From Desulfoglaeba alkanexedens ALDC (GTDB taxonomy: Bacteria > Desulfobacterota > Syntrophobacteria > Syntrophobacterales > DSM-9756): a stretch of DNA of 64,000 nucleotides. Both the position numbers and the translations under genes were made by a program. The notes under the pieces were generated by a model, which did no database searches, was not told where the DNA came from, and was given only the letters and a program-made list of their open reading frames with translations. The DNA lies in assembly GCF_005377625.1 (NCBI RefSeq), contig NZ_CP040098.1, positions 620,001 through 684,000 of the forward strand, read 5' to 3'. This document shows positions 7,246-15,800 of this stretch, one piece after another; positions within the stretch are counted from its first letter, which is position 1; every line of letters starts with the position of its first letter.

Positions 7246-9483
7246 ATGGAAATTATCATAGGCCTAATCATTTTTTATGTGATTTATCAATTTATTAAAG
7301 GGTTTTCCGGAAAAGGCAAGGCTACAGATAAAAATGAGGTAACCCTGCGTGTGGAAGTTTCCGGGCCGGGTGATTATAGCAGTAGCTATAATCGTTCAAG
7401 TCGTCCGGGCGGCCCGCCAGCCAAATGGTACGGGCCATCCATGAGCGTAAAGGTAAAAGACTATGATATCCCAGGGGGACTTGTCTATGTCGGCTCAAAT
7501 TTGCCTGATAATTATGGTTATGAAAATGATGCGTGCCTGATTGATCCCAGCCTTAAAGTGTCTGCCGCTGAACCATGGGAAGCCGGGGACCAGATGGGGT
7601 ACTGGCCAAAATTTCATAACATTCCAGCCAAAAGCCGCGGCGCATATTTGAAATGGCTTGTCGGTGGACGCTCAGAACCAGAAGCCTATATCGGCTATGT
7701 GTTTTTATTTTTTTACGGCCTTGAACGGCGCTTGATTGTCGATGGTGCAAAAGGAAAAGTTTCTTCACAAGAGCGATCTGCAATCGTAAATGAGGTCAGG
7801 AGGCTATTGAAAATATACGGCGGCAATCGTTCTTTTAGTGGTTATGCCAACAATTTCCTTGCTATGGAATGGGCGCTATATCAAAGCGATAATCCCGCTC
7901 CTTCCTATATTGATTTCGATGACCGATATTGTACCGAACCTTTTCAGTTGGTACTGGCAAAACATGTCGCAGATGGGAAACCCATTCCGGCCGATATGGC
8001 GCTTCAATGGTATCGCCTTAATCCAAACATGAGCCTTCGTACGCCTGCTCGCCGCTGTGCGAAAGAATTTAAGTACCTGTTTACTCGTCGGTATCAGACA
8101 AAATTTGGTGAAGGGATCATTGTCAAGCCCAACAAAACCCGTCTTAAAATTGATTATCGCGCTGCCAGCCCGTCCATTCGGGGAGATATGAAGCTTAAAG
8201 TGCCGGATTTGCCCAATCCTTTCATTTTAACGGGGCCCATAAACAAAATTAACGAGATAATTGACGAATGCACACAGGAACTGGACCCGTATAGCCGTTT
8301 TCTCGGCCGCAAAGGAAGCGACCCTAAATCATTGACTGCGCTTTCGTTGATCCCAAAAGAGCTTATAGCCCAGTCATCAGGAGCAAAGACCATTAGGGAT
8401 CGACTATCTCGAATTTGCCAGGACGGCATTGGCTTTCTTCCACTGGAAACTCTTTACAAAACAATTGGCCAAAAACCCCCAGTAAAGCTTCTGAAGAAAG
8501 AACTTGAAAGCCTGGCTTCCTTTATCGACAGCATGGGCTACGGAATCGCACCCGATATTCGTTATCACAACATGAAGCCAACCATAGATGGCAGTGTCAC
8601 GGTTTTCCCAAAGGGTCATGGCATGGATTTTATGCCTTCGAAAGAATTTCGCACAGTTGCTACTATCTTGAGGTTGGGGGCTATGGTGAGCCAAATAGAC
8701 AAAGACCTTGCTCCCGAAGAAGAGACAATCCTTCAAAGTCTCATTTCAGACAACCGGGAACTTACATCCATTGAAAAGGATTCACTCACGGCGTTCTTGC
8801 ACTGGTGTATTCATACGCCGCAAAATGCAGTTGGTCTAAAATCGAGACTTTCTGAAGTAAGCGAGACAGAAAAATCGGCGATCAGCCACATCTTGATTAC
8901 AGTAGCTCATGCTGATGGTGAAATCAAACCTGAAGAGATTAAACAGCTTGAAAAGCTATATACAACCCTTGGGTTAGACAAAGAACAGGTGACCGGCGAT
9001 ATTCATGCACTTGCCGCAAACAGTGGACCTGTTACAGTTGGGCTTAAAGATGAAGACGCCTCTTACGCTATACCGCAACCGGCAAAGCCACTTGGAACGT
9101 CAATGGGTTTTGTCTTAAATGAGGAGCTTATTCGAATCCGCAAAGAAGAAACCAAGCAGGTAAAAAGTGTACTTGAAGATATTTTTGCAGAGCAAGAAGA
9201 AAAAGAAGCCGAAGAGCCCCTCGCGGGAGCCACCGTTTCAAGCAATCCATTGTCATTGCTTGATACTGCCCACCAGCGTCTTTTCAATAGCCTGCTTGAA
9301 AAGGAAACCTGGGAAAGAGCGGCTTTCCAGGAAACCTGCAAAAGCTTGGGCTTGATGGTTGACGGGGCAATGGAGGTTCTTAATGAATGGGCTTTTGAAA
9401 ATGCAAACGCACCCCTGATTGATGATGGGGAGCCAATATATGTGGATGTAAGCCTTGCAAAGGAGATTGTTGATGTCCAATAA
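7246..9483 (+). CDS. sngA: Shango-like SngA: TerB-domain protein
   Basis: A 745-residue protein with one N-terminal membrane helix (MEIIIGLIIFYVIYQFI). A TerB-N domain follows (about 100-320), with the signature WPKFHNIP, YLKWLVGGR and GYVFLFFYGLERRL. A TerB-like helical domain lies around 490-590 (AHADGEIKPEEIKQLEKLY). The C-terminal domain is TerB-C-like (about 640-745). In Shango systems the TerB-like protein is one of three essential parts; its role in sensing or membrane contact is not established here. The start at 7246 has AAGGA upstream and places the membrane helix first; a TTG at 7177 would add 23 unlikely residues. The gene is AT-rich relative to the chromosome. Confidence 0.85.
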   Translation: MEIIIGLIIFYVIYQFIKGFSGKGKATDKNEVTLRVEVSGPGDYSSSYNRSSRPGGPPAKWYGPSMSVKVKDYDIPGGLVYVGSNLPDNYGYENDACLIDPSLKVSAAEPWEAGDQMGYWPKFHNIPAKSRGAYLKWLVGGRSEPEAYIGYVFLFFYGLERRLIVDGAKGKVSSQERSAIVNEVRRLLKIYGGNRSFSGYANNFLAMEWALYQSDNPAPSYIDFDDRYCTEPFQLVLAKHVADGKPIPADMALQWYRLNPNMSLRTPARRCAKEFKYLFTRRYQTKFGEGIIVKPNKTRLKIDYRAASPSIRGDMKLKVPDLPNPFILTGPINKINEIIDECTQELDPYSRFLGRKGSDPKSLTALSLIPKELIAQSSGAKTIRDRLSRICQDGIGFLPLETLYKTIGQKPPVKLLKKELESLASFIDSMGYGIAPDIRYHNMKPTIDGSVTVFPKGHGMDFMPSKEFRTVATILRLGAMVSQIDKDLAPEEETILQSLISDNRELTSIEKDSLTAFLHWCIHTPQNAVGLKSRLSEVSETEKSAISHILITVAHADGEIKPEEIKQLEKLYTTLGLDKEQVTGDIHALAANSGPVTVGLKDEDASYAIPQPAKPLGTSMGFVLNEELIRIRKEETKQVKSVLEDIFAEQEEKEAEEPLAGATVSSNPLSLLDTAHQRLFNSLLEKETWERAAFQETCKSLGLMVDGAMEVLNEWAFENANAPLIDDGEPIYVDVSLAKEIVDVQ

Positions 9484-10792
9484 AAAACCCAAGCTTCGCC
9501 CAAGAGAACGTGACGCCATAATCCAATCGCTTCGTGCCGGGGTTACTCCACGAACGGGTTTACAACATATACAGGTCGGGCGCGTGAAAGAGGTTGAAGC
9601 GCTGCTTAAGGATATCGAACGAGTAGTAGACGGTGGTTCAGCGTTTCGCCTTATTATTGGAGATTTTGGTTCCGGCAAAAGCTTTTTTTTGCAGTTGATT
9701 CGAATTATTGCCCTTGAAAAAGGGCTTGTAACTATTCATGCCGATCTTGCACCCGATAGGCGTATCCACGCCACAGGGGGCCAGGCAAGGAATTTATATG
9801 CCGAATTGATGCGCAACCTTTCCACGCGAACCAAACCGGATGGAAATGCGATTACCAGCGTCGTTGAAAAATTCATCACCGAGGCCAGAAAAAGGGCCAA
9901 AGCTACGGACCAGAAAGTTAATGCCGTCATTGAATCAAGGCTCAACAGTTTAACGGAACTTGTCGGAGGTTACGATTTTGCCAAGGTAATTTCTGCTTAC
10001 TGGCAAGGACACAAAGAAGAAGACGAACAACTCAAGGTGGATGCAGTTCGTTGGCTCCGCGGTGAATTTTCGACCAAGACCGATGCCAGACAGGCTTTGG
10101 GCGTGAGGTCAATTGTTACCGATTCTAGTATATATGACCATTTGAAACTTGTCAGCTTATTTGTAAGGCAAGCTGGATATGGCGGGCTTTTGGTCATGCT
10201 TGATGAAATGGTAAATCTTTACAAGCTTTCCAGTAAAAAAGCCCGAGTATCGAATTACGAGCAGATTTTGCGAATGCTTAATGACTGTCTTCAGGGAAGC
10301 GCAGAACATATTGGATTTTTGTTCGGTGGAACACCTGATTTTCTGTACGATCCTCGAAAAGGACTATTTAGCTACGAGGCTCTGCAATCCAGACTTGCGG
10401 AAAACACTTTCGCCAAAGCAGCTGGCGTTATCGATTACACGTCTCCAATCCTCCACTTAGCAAGCCTTGCGCCTGAAGAGGTATATGTCCTGCTTGGAAA
10501 TTTACGCCACGTCTTTGCCTCCGGGGACCCTGAAAAATACCTGGTTCCAGATGAAGCTCTGGCATCGTTTTTGGAACACTGTTCCAAGAAAATCGGTGAT
10601 GCCTATTTCAGAACTCCGCGAAACACCATCAAGGCCTTTGTCGATATGCTGGCAGTTTTAGAGCAAAGCGAGACCTTAAAATGGCACCAGCTTATCGAGC
10701 GGGTGGATATTCAGCAAGAGATAAATACTGATATGCCCGATATTGAGACTGACGTTTCTGAAGATGATGAACTTGCAACATTTAGGTTATAA
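9473..10792 (+). CDS. sngB: Shango-like SngB: BrxD/DUF2791-type ATPase
   Basis: A 439-residue P-loop ATPase of the DUF2791 type, the family also found as BrxD in type 2 BREX systems. The Walker A motif is GDFGSGKSFFLQL (near residue 62) and the Walker B region is GGLLVMLDEMVNLY. Further family features are LFGGTPDFLYDPRKGL and SRLAENTFA. The ATG at 9473 overlaps the end of sngA by 11 bases and has AAGGAG upstream, so the two are translated together. It is thought to act with the neighbouring helicase on invading DNA; the mechanism is inference. Confidence 0.86.
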   Translation: MSNKKPKLRPRERDAIIQSLRAGVTPRTGLQHIQVGRVKEVEALLKDIERVVDGGSAFRLIIGDFGSGKSFFLQLIRIIALEKGLVTIHADLAPDRRIHATGGQARNLYAELMRNLSTRTKPDGNAITSVVEKFITEARKRAKATDQKVNAVIESRLNSLTELVGGYDFAKVISAYWQGHKEEDEQLKVDAVRWLRGEFSTKTDARQALGVRSIVTDSSIYDHLKLVSLFVRQAGYGGLLVMLDEMVNLYKLSSKKARVSNYEQILRMLNDCLQGSAEHIGFLFGGTPDFLYDPRKGLFSYEALQSRLAENTFAKAAGVIDYTSPILHLASLAPEEVYVLLGNLRHVFASGDPEKYLVPDEALASFLEHCSKKIGDAYFRTPRNTIKAFVDMLAVLEQSETLKWHQLIERVDIQQEINTDMPDIETDVSEDDELATFRL

Positions 10793-10801
10793 GTAGGCTT
10801 C

Positions 10802-13006
10802 ATGAGCGAATCTATCGGCTTTAATAAACTGCATAAAGGTGTTCAAAAATGGATTTGGAGCCAGAAATGGGCTTCGCTCAGGGACATTCAAGAAGAAGCC
10901 ATCGAACCTGTTTTAGATGCTGATTGCGATATTGTCATTAGCGCATCCACTGCTGCCGGCAAAACTGAAGCGGCCTTCCTTCCAGCTTGTTCTAAGCTAA
11001 TAGGGCAATCCCCTGATGGTGTCGGCATTTTATACATAAGCCCGCTTAAGGCCCTTATAAACGATCAATACCGAAGGCTCCAGGGCCTTTGCGAGATTCT
11101 GGGTATTTCAGTAACCCCGTGGCACGGTGATGTCCTGCGGTCAGTTAAAATAAAGCAGCGGAAAAACCCAAACGGCATTTTGCTTATAACGCCTGAATCG
11201 CTGGAATCACTATTATTAAACCAGGGCAGCTGGTGCTCAAAGGCATTCAAATCACTGTGCTATATTATCGTGGATGAATTTCATGCCTTTTTAGGCACCG
11301 AAAGGGGTTGTCAGCTCCAATCCCTTATGCATCGGCTTGAATTTCTGATTCAGCGAACGATCCCTAGAATTGCTTTAAGCGCTACCCTCGGCGATATGAA
11401 ACAGGTGGCCGATTCCCTGCGACCAAACAAGAGATTGCCCTGCAAAATTATTGAATCGACTGTCTCCCATTCTGATTTAAAGATACAGCTCAGAGGCTAT
11501 CTGACGCCGGCACAGCAAAACGAAGAAACAGAATCAACAATGGATGAGATCATCGGGGATCTTTACAAGATTTTGAGGGGCAAATCCCATTTGGTTTTTG
11601 CCAACAGCAGGGCGCGTACTGAGGAAATAGCAGCAAAGCTGTCCGACCTGTGTGTGCAGAGCTTGGTTCCCAATGAGTTTTTTCCTCACCATGGCAGCCT
11701 TTCCAAAGAAATCCGCGAAAGCTTAGAGGCACGGCTTCAAAAGGAAAAGCTGCCGACAACTGCAGTTTGCACAATGACCTTAGAGCTTGGGATTGATATC
11801 GGCAGCGTTGATTCTATCGCGCAGGTGACATCTCCCCATTCCGTTGCCAGCCTGAGGCAGCGACTTGGTCGTTCCGGAAGGCGTGGTGAGCCTTCTGTAT
11901 TAAGGCTTTTCATCCCAGAGGACGAAATAACGGTCAACAGCCATCTTCTTGATCGCTTGCGCGTACACACGGTTCAGTGCATTGCGATGATCAACTTGCT
12001 TTTGAAAAAATGGTATGAGCCTGCTTCTTTAAATCAATATCATTTCTCAACATTGGTACAGCAAACGCTTTCTGTGATCGGTCAGTATGGTGGCGTCCGT
12101 GCTCAGCAGCTATGGGCCCTGCTATGCGAAACAGGCCCATTTTCAGTCGTTGACCAGAGCTTGTTTGCAATATTTTTGCGTGGATTGGGTGAAAATGATT
12201 TAATCACACAAACCGCGGACGGGCAGCTTGTTTTAGGGTATAAAGGGGAAAAGATTGTCGAGCACTATACCTTTTACACGGCTTTTAACACTCCGGAGGA
12301 ATACAGACTTGAGTATAATGGAAAAGCCATCGGTACGGTTCCAATAGACAAGCCTCTGGTTCGCGAGCAACACATTATATTTGCCGGGAAACGTTGGGAG
12401 GTTTTATTCGTTGATGATGAAAACAAACTGATCGGACTAAAAACGGCCAAAGGCGGAAAACCCCCTAAATTTAGCGGTGATGGCCTTATGGTACACGATA
12501 TTGTACGGCAGGAAATGCGGCGGGTTTATAGCGAGAAAATTACTCCCGTCTATTTAAATGATGCCGCCAAATCGATCCTTAAAGAAGGAATAGACAACTA
12601 TCATGCATTAAATCTCGATAACAAGCAGATTATCCAGGCAGGCAGCACGGTTCATGCCCTTCCATGGCTTGGGGACCAGACAATCAACACGATAACTGTC
12701 CTTCTTCGAATGCACGGATTGTCGGCAGACTGCTTTGGCGGGATTATCGATATAAGAAATACCACCATTAACGATTTTTTTTCGGCAGTTAAACATATCC
12801 TAAGCAACACCAAGGTAAGCCCTACAGAGCTTGCAAGCCTTATTCCCAATACAATCATTGAGAAGCATGATCCTGTGATCCCAAAAGAATTGCGAGATAT
12901 CGGATATGGAGCCAGATCATTTAATGTGGATGCTGCCTACAGTTGGATTAACAGGCTGTGGCATAACCATAGCGTTCACAGGACGCTCGTGACCTCGCGC
13001 CTGTGA
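10802..13006 (+). CDS. sngC: Shango-like SngC: Lhr-like superfamily 2 helicase
   Basis: A 734-residue DEAD/DEAH helicase resembling Lhr and BrxHI. Visible motifs are ASTAAGKTEAAF (motif I), DEFHAFLGTERGCQ (motif II, DEFH), ALSATLGD (motif III), VFANSRARTEE (motif IV), TMTLELGIDIGSVD (motif V) and QRLGRSGRR (motif VI). An Lhr-type winged-helix and C-terminal region follows. The stop codon lies inside attC 3, so the last 15 or so residues (HNHSVHRTLVTSRL) are encoded by the attC itself. The natural C-terminus may therefore have been replaced when the cassette formed. No pglX, pglZ or brxC lies nearby, so this is not a BREX cluster. Confidence 0.87.
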   Translation: MSESIGFNKLHKGVQKWIWSQKWASLRDIQEEAIEPVLDADCDIVISASTAAGKTEAAFLPACSKLIGQSPDGVGILYISPLKALINDQYRRLQGLCEILGISVTPWHGDVLRSVKIKQRKNPNGILLITPESLESLLLNQGSWCSKAFKSLCYIIVDEFHAFLGTERGCQLQSLMHRLEFLIQRTIPRIALSATLGDMKQVADSLRPNKRLPCKIIESTVSHSDLKIQLRGYLTPAQQNEETESTMDEIIGDLYKILRGKSHLVFANSRARTEEIAAKLSDLCVQSLVPNEFFPHHGSLSKEIRESLEARLQKEKLPTTAVCTMTLELGIDIGSVDSIAQVTSPHSVASLRQRLGRSGRRGEPSVLRLFIPEDEITVNSHLLDRLRVHTVQCIAMINLLLKKWYEPASLNQYHFSTLVQQTLSVIGQYGGVRAQQLWALLCETGPFSVVDQSLFAIFLRGLGENDLITQTADGQLVLGYKGEKIVEHYTFYTAFNTPEEYRLEYNGKAIGTVPIDKPLVREQHIIFAGKRWEVLFVDDENKLIGLKTAKGGKPPKFSGDGLMVHDIVRQEMRRVYSEKITPVYLNDAAKSILKEGIDNYHALNLDNKQIIQAGSTVHALPWLGDQTINTITVLLRMHGLSADCFGGIIDIRNTTINDFFSAVKHILSNTKVSPTELASLIPNTIIEKHDPVIPKELRDIGYGARSFNVDAAYSWINRLWHNHSVHRTLVTSRL

Positions 13007-13021
13007 CGCTAACCGTTGGGC
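12961..13021 (+). repeat. attC site 3, overlapping the 3' end of sngC
   Basis: It begins with GCATAAC and ends with GTTGGGC. The stem pairs AGCGTTCACAGG with CCTGTGACGCT, leaving one bulged T, and the loop holds CGCTCGTGACCTCGCG. The sngC stop codon TGA (13004-13006) lies in the second arm of the stem. Confidence 0.82.
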
Positions 13022-13043
13022 ACGTAAAAGGAGGTAACATAAC

Positions 13044-13514
13044 ATGATTCCAGTTCAAGAAGCAATTACAGGCAAGGAAAACCAAGGACAATTATCGTCT
13101 CCATGTCAGGCACTTGTTCAGTTCTACCGCGCTTTCAATCGGGGTGATATGAAAATGATGTCAGAGAACTGGGCACAGTCTGACGAAATTGCAATGGACA
13201 ACCCACTTGGCGGTATCAAGCGCGGCTGGGCTGAAATTCAGCCAATTTACGAACGCATATTTAACGGCCCCGCCGAAGTGTACGTCGAGTATTTCGACTA
13301 CACCATCCACGAAACGACGGAAATGTTTTACACCGTAGGAAGGGAGCGAGGATATTTCCGCTTGGGTGGCGAGGAAATAACTCTTGCTATTCGCACGAGC
13401 CGAATTTTCCAGAAAATCGATGGTCACTGGAAACAAGTCCACCATCATGGCTCAATCGAAGACCCGCAGTTATTGGGTAGGTATCAATCGGCTGTTTTGG
13501 GTAAGAGATCGTAA
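13044..13514 (+). CDS. SnoaL/NTF2-like domain protein (cassette 4)
   Basis: A 156-residue protein of the NTF2/SnoaL-like fold (YybH-like). The pattern is ALVQFYRAFNRGDMKMMSEN, then a hydrophobic pocket half ending in WKQVHHHGSIEDP. Such single-domain proteins are frequent in integron cassettes; substrates vary and none can be named here. A strong AAGGAGG site lies 9 bases before the ATG. The cassette starts at the GTTGGGC core at 13015. Confidence 0.8.
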   Translation: MIPVQEAITGKENQGQLSSPCQALVQFYRAFNRGDMKMMSENWAQSDEIAMDNPLGGIKRGWAEIQPIYERIFNGPAEVYVEYFDYTIHETTEMFYTVGRERGYFRLGGEEITLAIRTSRIFQKIDGHWKQVHHHGSIEDPQLLGRYQSAVLGKRS

Positions 13515-13516
13515 AT

Positions 13517-13597
13517 GCCTAACAAGTCCATCAACTCGGGCAGCCAAAAGCGCCGCTTCGCCCTACTTTTGGCTGCCGGTTATGTCCAACGTTGGGC
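13517..13597 (+). repeat. attC site 4
   Basis: A textbook attC: GCCTAAC, then CAACTCGG, an imperfect stem of GGCAGCCAAAAG with CTTTTGGCTGCC, CCGGTTATG, and the core GTTGGGC. It begins 2 bases after the stop of the preceding gene. Confidence 0.92.
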
Positions 13598-13661
13598 GGA
13601 CAAAGCGCATATCCGCCGCGGATTCACTGGGCATTACATCTACGGTTGAGGAGGCAGCAAG

Positions 13662-15710
13662 ATGAGTAAAGATAACTACCACTATCATCACGAACACCAC
13701 GCAGCGCCTCGCGCAGGCGGTGCAACGGACCGTGCAGGCCACGACCAGCACGCAGGCCATAGCCCGAAGATGTTCCGTGACAAGTTCTGGCTCTCCTTGA
13801 TCCTGACCGTCCCCGTTGTCTTCTGGGCACCCCACATCCAGATGATTTTCGGTTACACGGCGCCCGAGTTCCCCGGCTCGGCAGGGATATTGCCTGTCCT
13901 CGGCACAGCCGTCTTTCTCTACGGGGGCTTGGTCTTCCTGCAAGGAGCATGGCGAGAACTGAGGGTGCGACTACCGGGGATGATGACCCTGATCTCCCTC
14001 GCCATCTCGGTGGCCTTCATTTTCTCGTGGGTGGTTCAGCTCGGGTTCATTCAGGCGGATGCCATCTGGTGGGAACTGGCCACTTTGGTAACCATCATGC
14101 TGCTGGGTCACTGGATCGAGATGCGCTCGATCTCGCAGGCGCAGGGTGCGCTCCAGGAACTCGCGAAACTACTTCCGGATACCGCGACCCGGGTCTCTGA
14201 GCAGGGCGAGGAGACAGTTTCGGTCAGCGAGCTGCGGGAGGGCGACATCGTGTTGGTCCGCCCCGGTGAGAGCGTGCCAGCGGACGGCGTGGTCCAGAAG
14301 GGCACGAGCGATCTCAACGAAGCCATGATTACCGGCGAGTCCAGGCCGGTAAAGAAGGCGGAAGGCGATGAGGTCATCGCTGCAACCATCAATGGTGAGG
14401 GTTCCCTGCGCATCCAGGTCACCGGCACAGGTGAAAAGACCAAGCTCTCAGGAATCATGCGGCTTGTGGCCGACGCGCAAACGTCCAAATCCCGGGCGCA
14501 ACATCTGGCTGACCGGGCGGCCCGGATCCTGACTGGAGTTGCGATCGTCGCCGGCGTGGTCACGCTGGTGGTGTGGCAACTCCTTGGCGCATCCATCGAC
14601 TTTTCCATTATTCGTGTGGTCACGGTTCTGGTTATCGCCTGCCCGCATGCTCTCGGCTTGGCCGTGCCGCTGGTTGTCGCTATATCGACGACCTTGGGTG
14701 CGCGCAACGGCCTGCTCGTGCGGGATCGCCGTGGGCTGGAGGAAGCCAGGAACCTAGATACCGTGATTTTCGACAAGACTGGGACACTCACATTGGGAGA
14801 GTTTCGGGTGGTGGAAATGTCGGTAGTCGAAGGGGAAGACGAAGAGAATTTGCTCCGGGTCGCGGCCGGGGTGCAAGCAGAGTCCGAACACCCGATTGCG
14901 CGTGGCATTGTAAAGACAGCGTTAGAGCGCAATCTTGAGGTGCCATCGGCGGATGGATTCCGGGCGCTTACCGGAATGGGGATCGCGGCATCAGTCGCGG
15001 GTAACGAGTACCGTATGGGTGGGCCCTTACTCCTGCAAATGGAAGATGCGCAGGTGTTGGACACGTTGCGCATCGCAGCAGAGGCAGCCGCTCATCGCGG
15101 CCAGGCCGCCATTTACCTGTTCAGGAACAGCCAAGCCCTGGCGGTCTTCGCAGTGGCCGATGCCATCCGCGAGGAGAGCAGGGAGGCCATCCGCGCGCTA
15201 CATGCCCGGGGCATCGAAGTGGCCATGCTCACCGGCGATGCGCAGGCGGTCGCGGATGCCGTCGCCGCCGAACTGGACATTGACACCGTGTTCGCGCAGG
15301 TGCTGCCGGAGGACAAGGCCGCCAAGGTCCGCGAACTGCAAGCGCAGGATAAGAAGGTCGCAATGGTCGGCGACGGTGTGAACGATGCCCCGGCTCTGGC
15401 CACGGCTGATATCGGAATTGCGATCGGCGCCGGCACCGATGTCGCAGTGGAGGCCGGCCATATCGTGCTGGTGCGGTCCGACCCGCGCGACATACCCAGG
15501 ATCATCACGCTGTCCGCAGCCACTTATCGCAAGATGCTCCAGAATCTATGGTGGGCAGCGGGCTACAACATCGTCGCGATTCCCCTAGCCGCAGGGGTGC
15601 TCGCCTCGTGGGGTGTGCTTCTAACCCCAGCCGTCGGTGCGGTCCTCATGTCGGTGAGCACAGTGGTGGTCGCGATAAACGCCCAGCTTCTGAAGCGGGT
15701 GCGACTATGA
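13662..15710 (+). CDS. copB: CopB-type copper-translocating P-type ATPase (cassette 5)
   Basis: A 682-residue P1B-type ATPase in the inner membrane that exports copper using ATP. The intramembrane metal motif is ACPHALGLAVPL (CPH), the form found in CopB-type (P1B-3) pumps. Other hallmarks are the His-rich N-terminus (HYHHEHHAAP), the TGES actuator loop, the phosphorylation motif DKTGTLTLGE, SEHPIARGI in the nucleotide-binding domain and GDGVNDAPAL. There is no N-terminal CxxC metal domain. GAGGAGGCAGCAAG precedes the ATG at 13662. The gene is GC-rich, unlike the Shango cassette, so the cassettes have different origins. A 2-kb ATPase is large for a cassette. Confidence 0.93.
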   Translation: MSKDNYHYHHEHHAAPRAGGATDRAGHDQHAGHSPKMFRDKFWLSLILTVPVVFWAPHIQMIFGYTAPEFPGSAGILPVLGTAVFLYGGLVFLQGAWRELRVRLPGMMTLISLAISVAFIFSWVVQLGFIQADAIWWELATLVTIMLLGHWIEMRSISQAQGALQELAKLLPDTATRVSEQGEETVSVSELREGDIVLVRPGESVPADGVVQKGTSDLNEAMITGESRPVKKAEGDEVIAATINGEGSLRIQVTGTGEKTKLSGIMRLVADAQTSKSRAQHLADRAARILTGVAIVAGVVTLVVWQLLGASIDFSIIRVVTVLVIACPHALGLAVPLVVAISTTLGARNGLLVRDRRGLEEARNLDTVIFDKTGTLTLGEFRVVEMSVVEGEDEENLLRVAAGVQAESEHPIARGIVKTALERNLEVPSADGFRALTGMGIAASVAGNEYRMGGPLLLQMEDAQVLDTLRIAAEAAAHRGQAAIYLFRNSQALAVFAVADAIREESREAIRALHARGIEVAMLTGDAQAVADAVAAELDIDTVFAQVLPEDKAAKVRELQAQDKKVAMVGDGVNDAPALATADIGIAIGAGTDVAVEAGHIVLVRSDPRDIPRIITLSAATYRKMLQNLWWAAGYNIVAIPLAAGVLASWGVLLTPAVGAVLMSVSTVVVAINAQLLKRVRL

Positions 15711-15725
15711 TGACTCTCGCATGCC

Positions 15726-15789
15726 GCCCAACAACCGATTGCAGCTGACGGTCCGCTACGCGGCCCAGCACTGAACCGGGACGTTAGCT
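15726..15789 (+). repeat. attC site 5
   Basis: It begins with GCCCAAC, the perfect complement of the cassette 5 core GTTGGGC, and ends with core GTTAGCT. The interior has an imperfect stem around GGTCCGCTACGCGGCC. Confidence 0.88.
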
Positions 15790-15800
15790 CTATCAATCCC

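Larger units (their letters stand above)
7125..13015 (+). mobile_element. Cassette 3: 5.9-kb cassette carrying a Shango-like anti-phage system
   Basis: The cassette runs from core GTTATTC (7124) to the core of attC 3 (13015). It holds three tightly packed genes on the plus strand: sngA, sngB overlapping it by 11 bases, and sngC 9 bases further on. The set TerB-like protein, DUF2791/BrxD-type ATPase and Lhr-like helicase matches the Shango defence system as I remember it. It is far larger than a normal single-gene cassette. Confidence 0.82.

Noticed and set aside
7246-13006. BREX type 2 system
   Set aside because: BrxD- and BrxHI-like proteins are present, but PglX methyltransferase, PglZ and PglW/BrxC are absent, and the TerB-domain partner fits Shango better.
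14108-15073. A 321-codon open frame opposite the copper ATPase
   Set aside because: Antisense shadow with no motif; P-type ATPase hallmarks lie on the plus strand.
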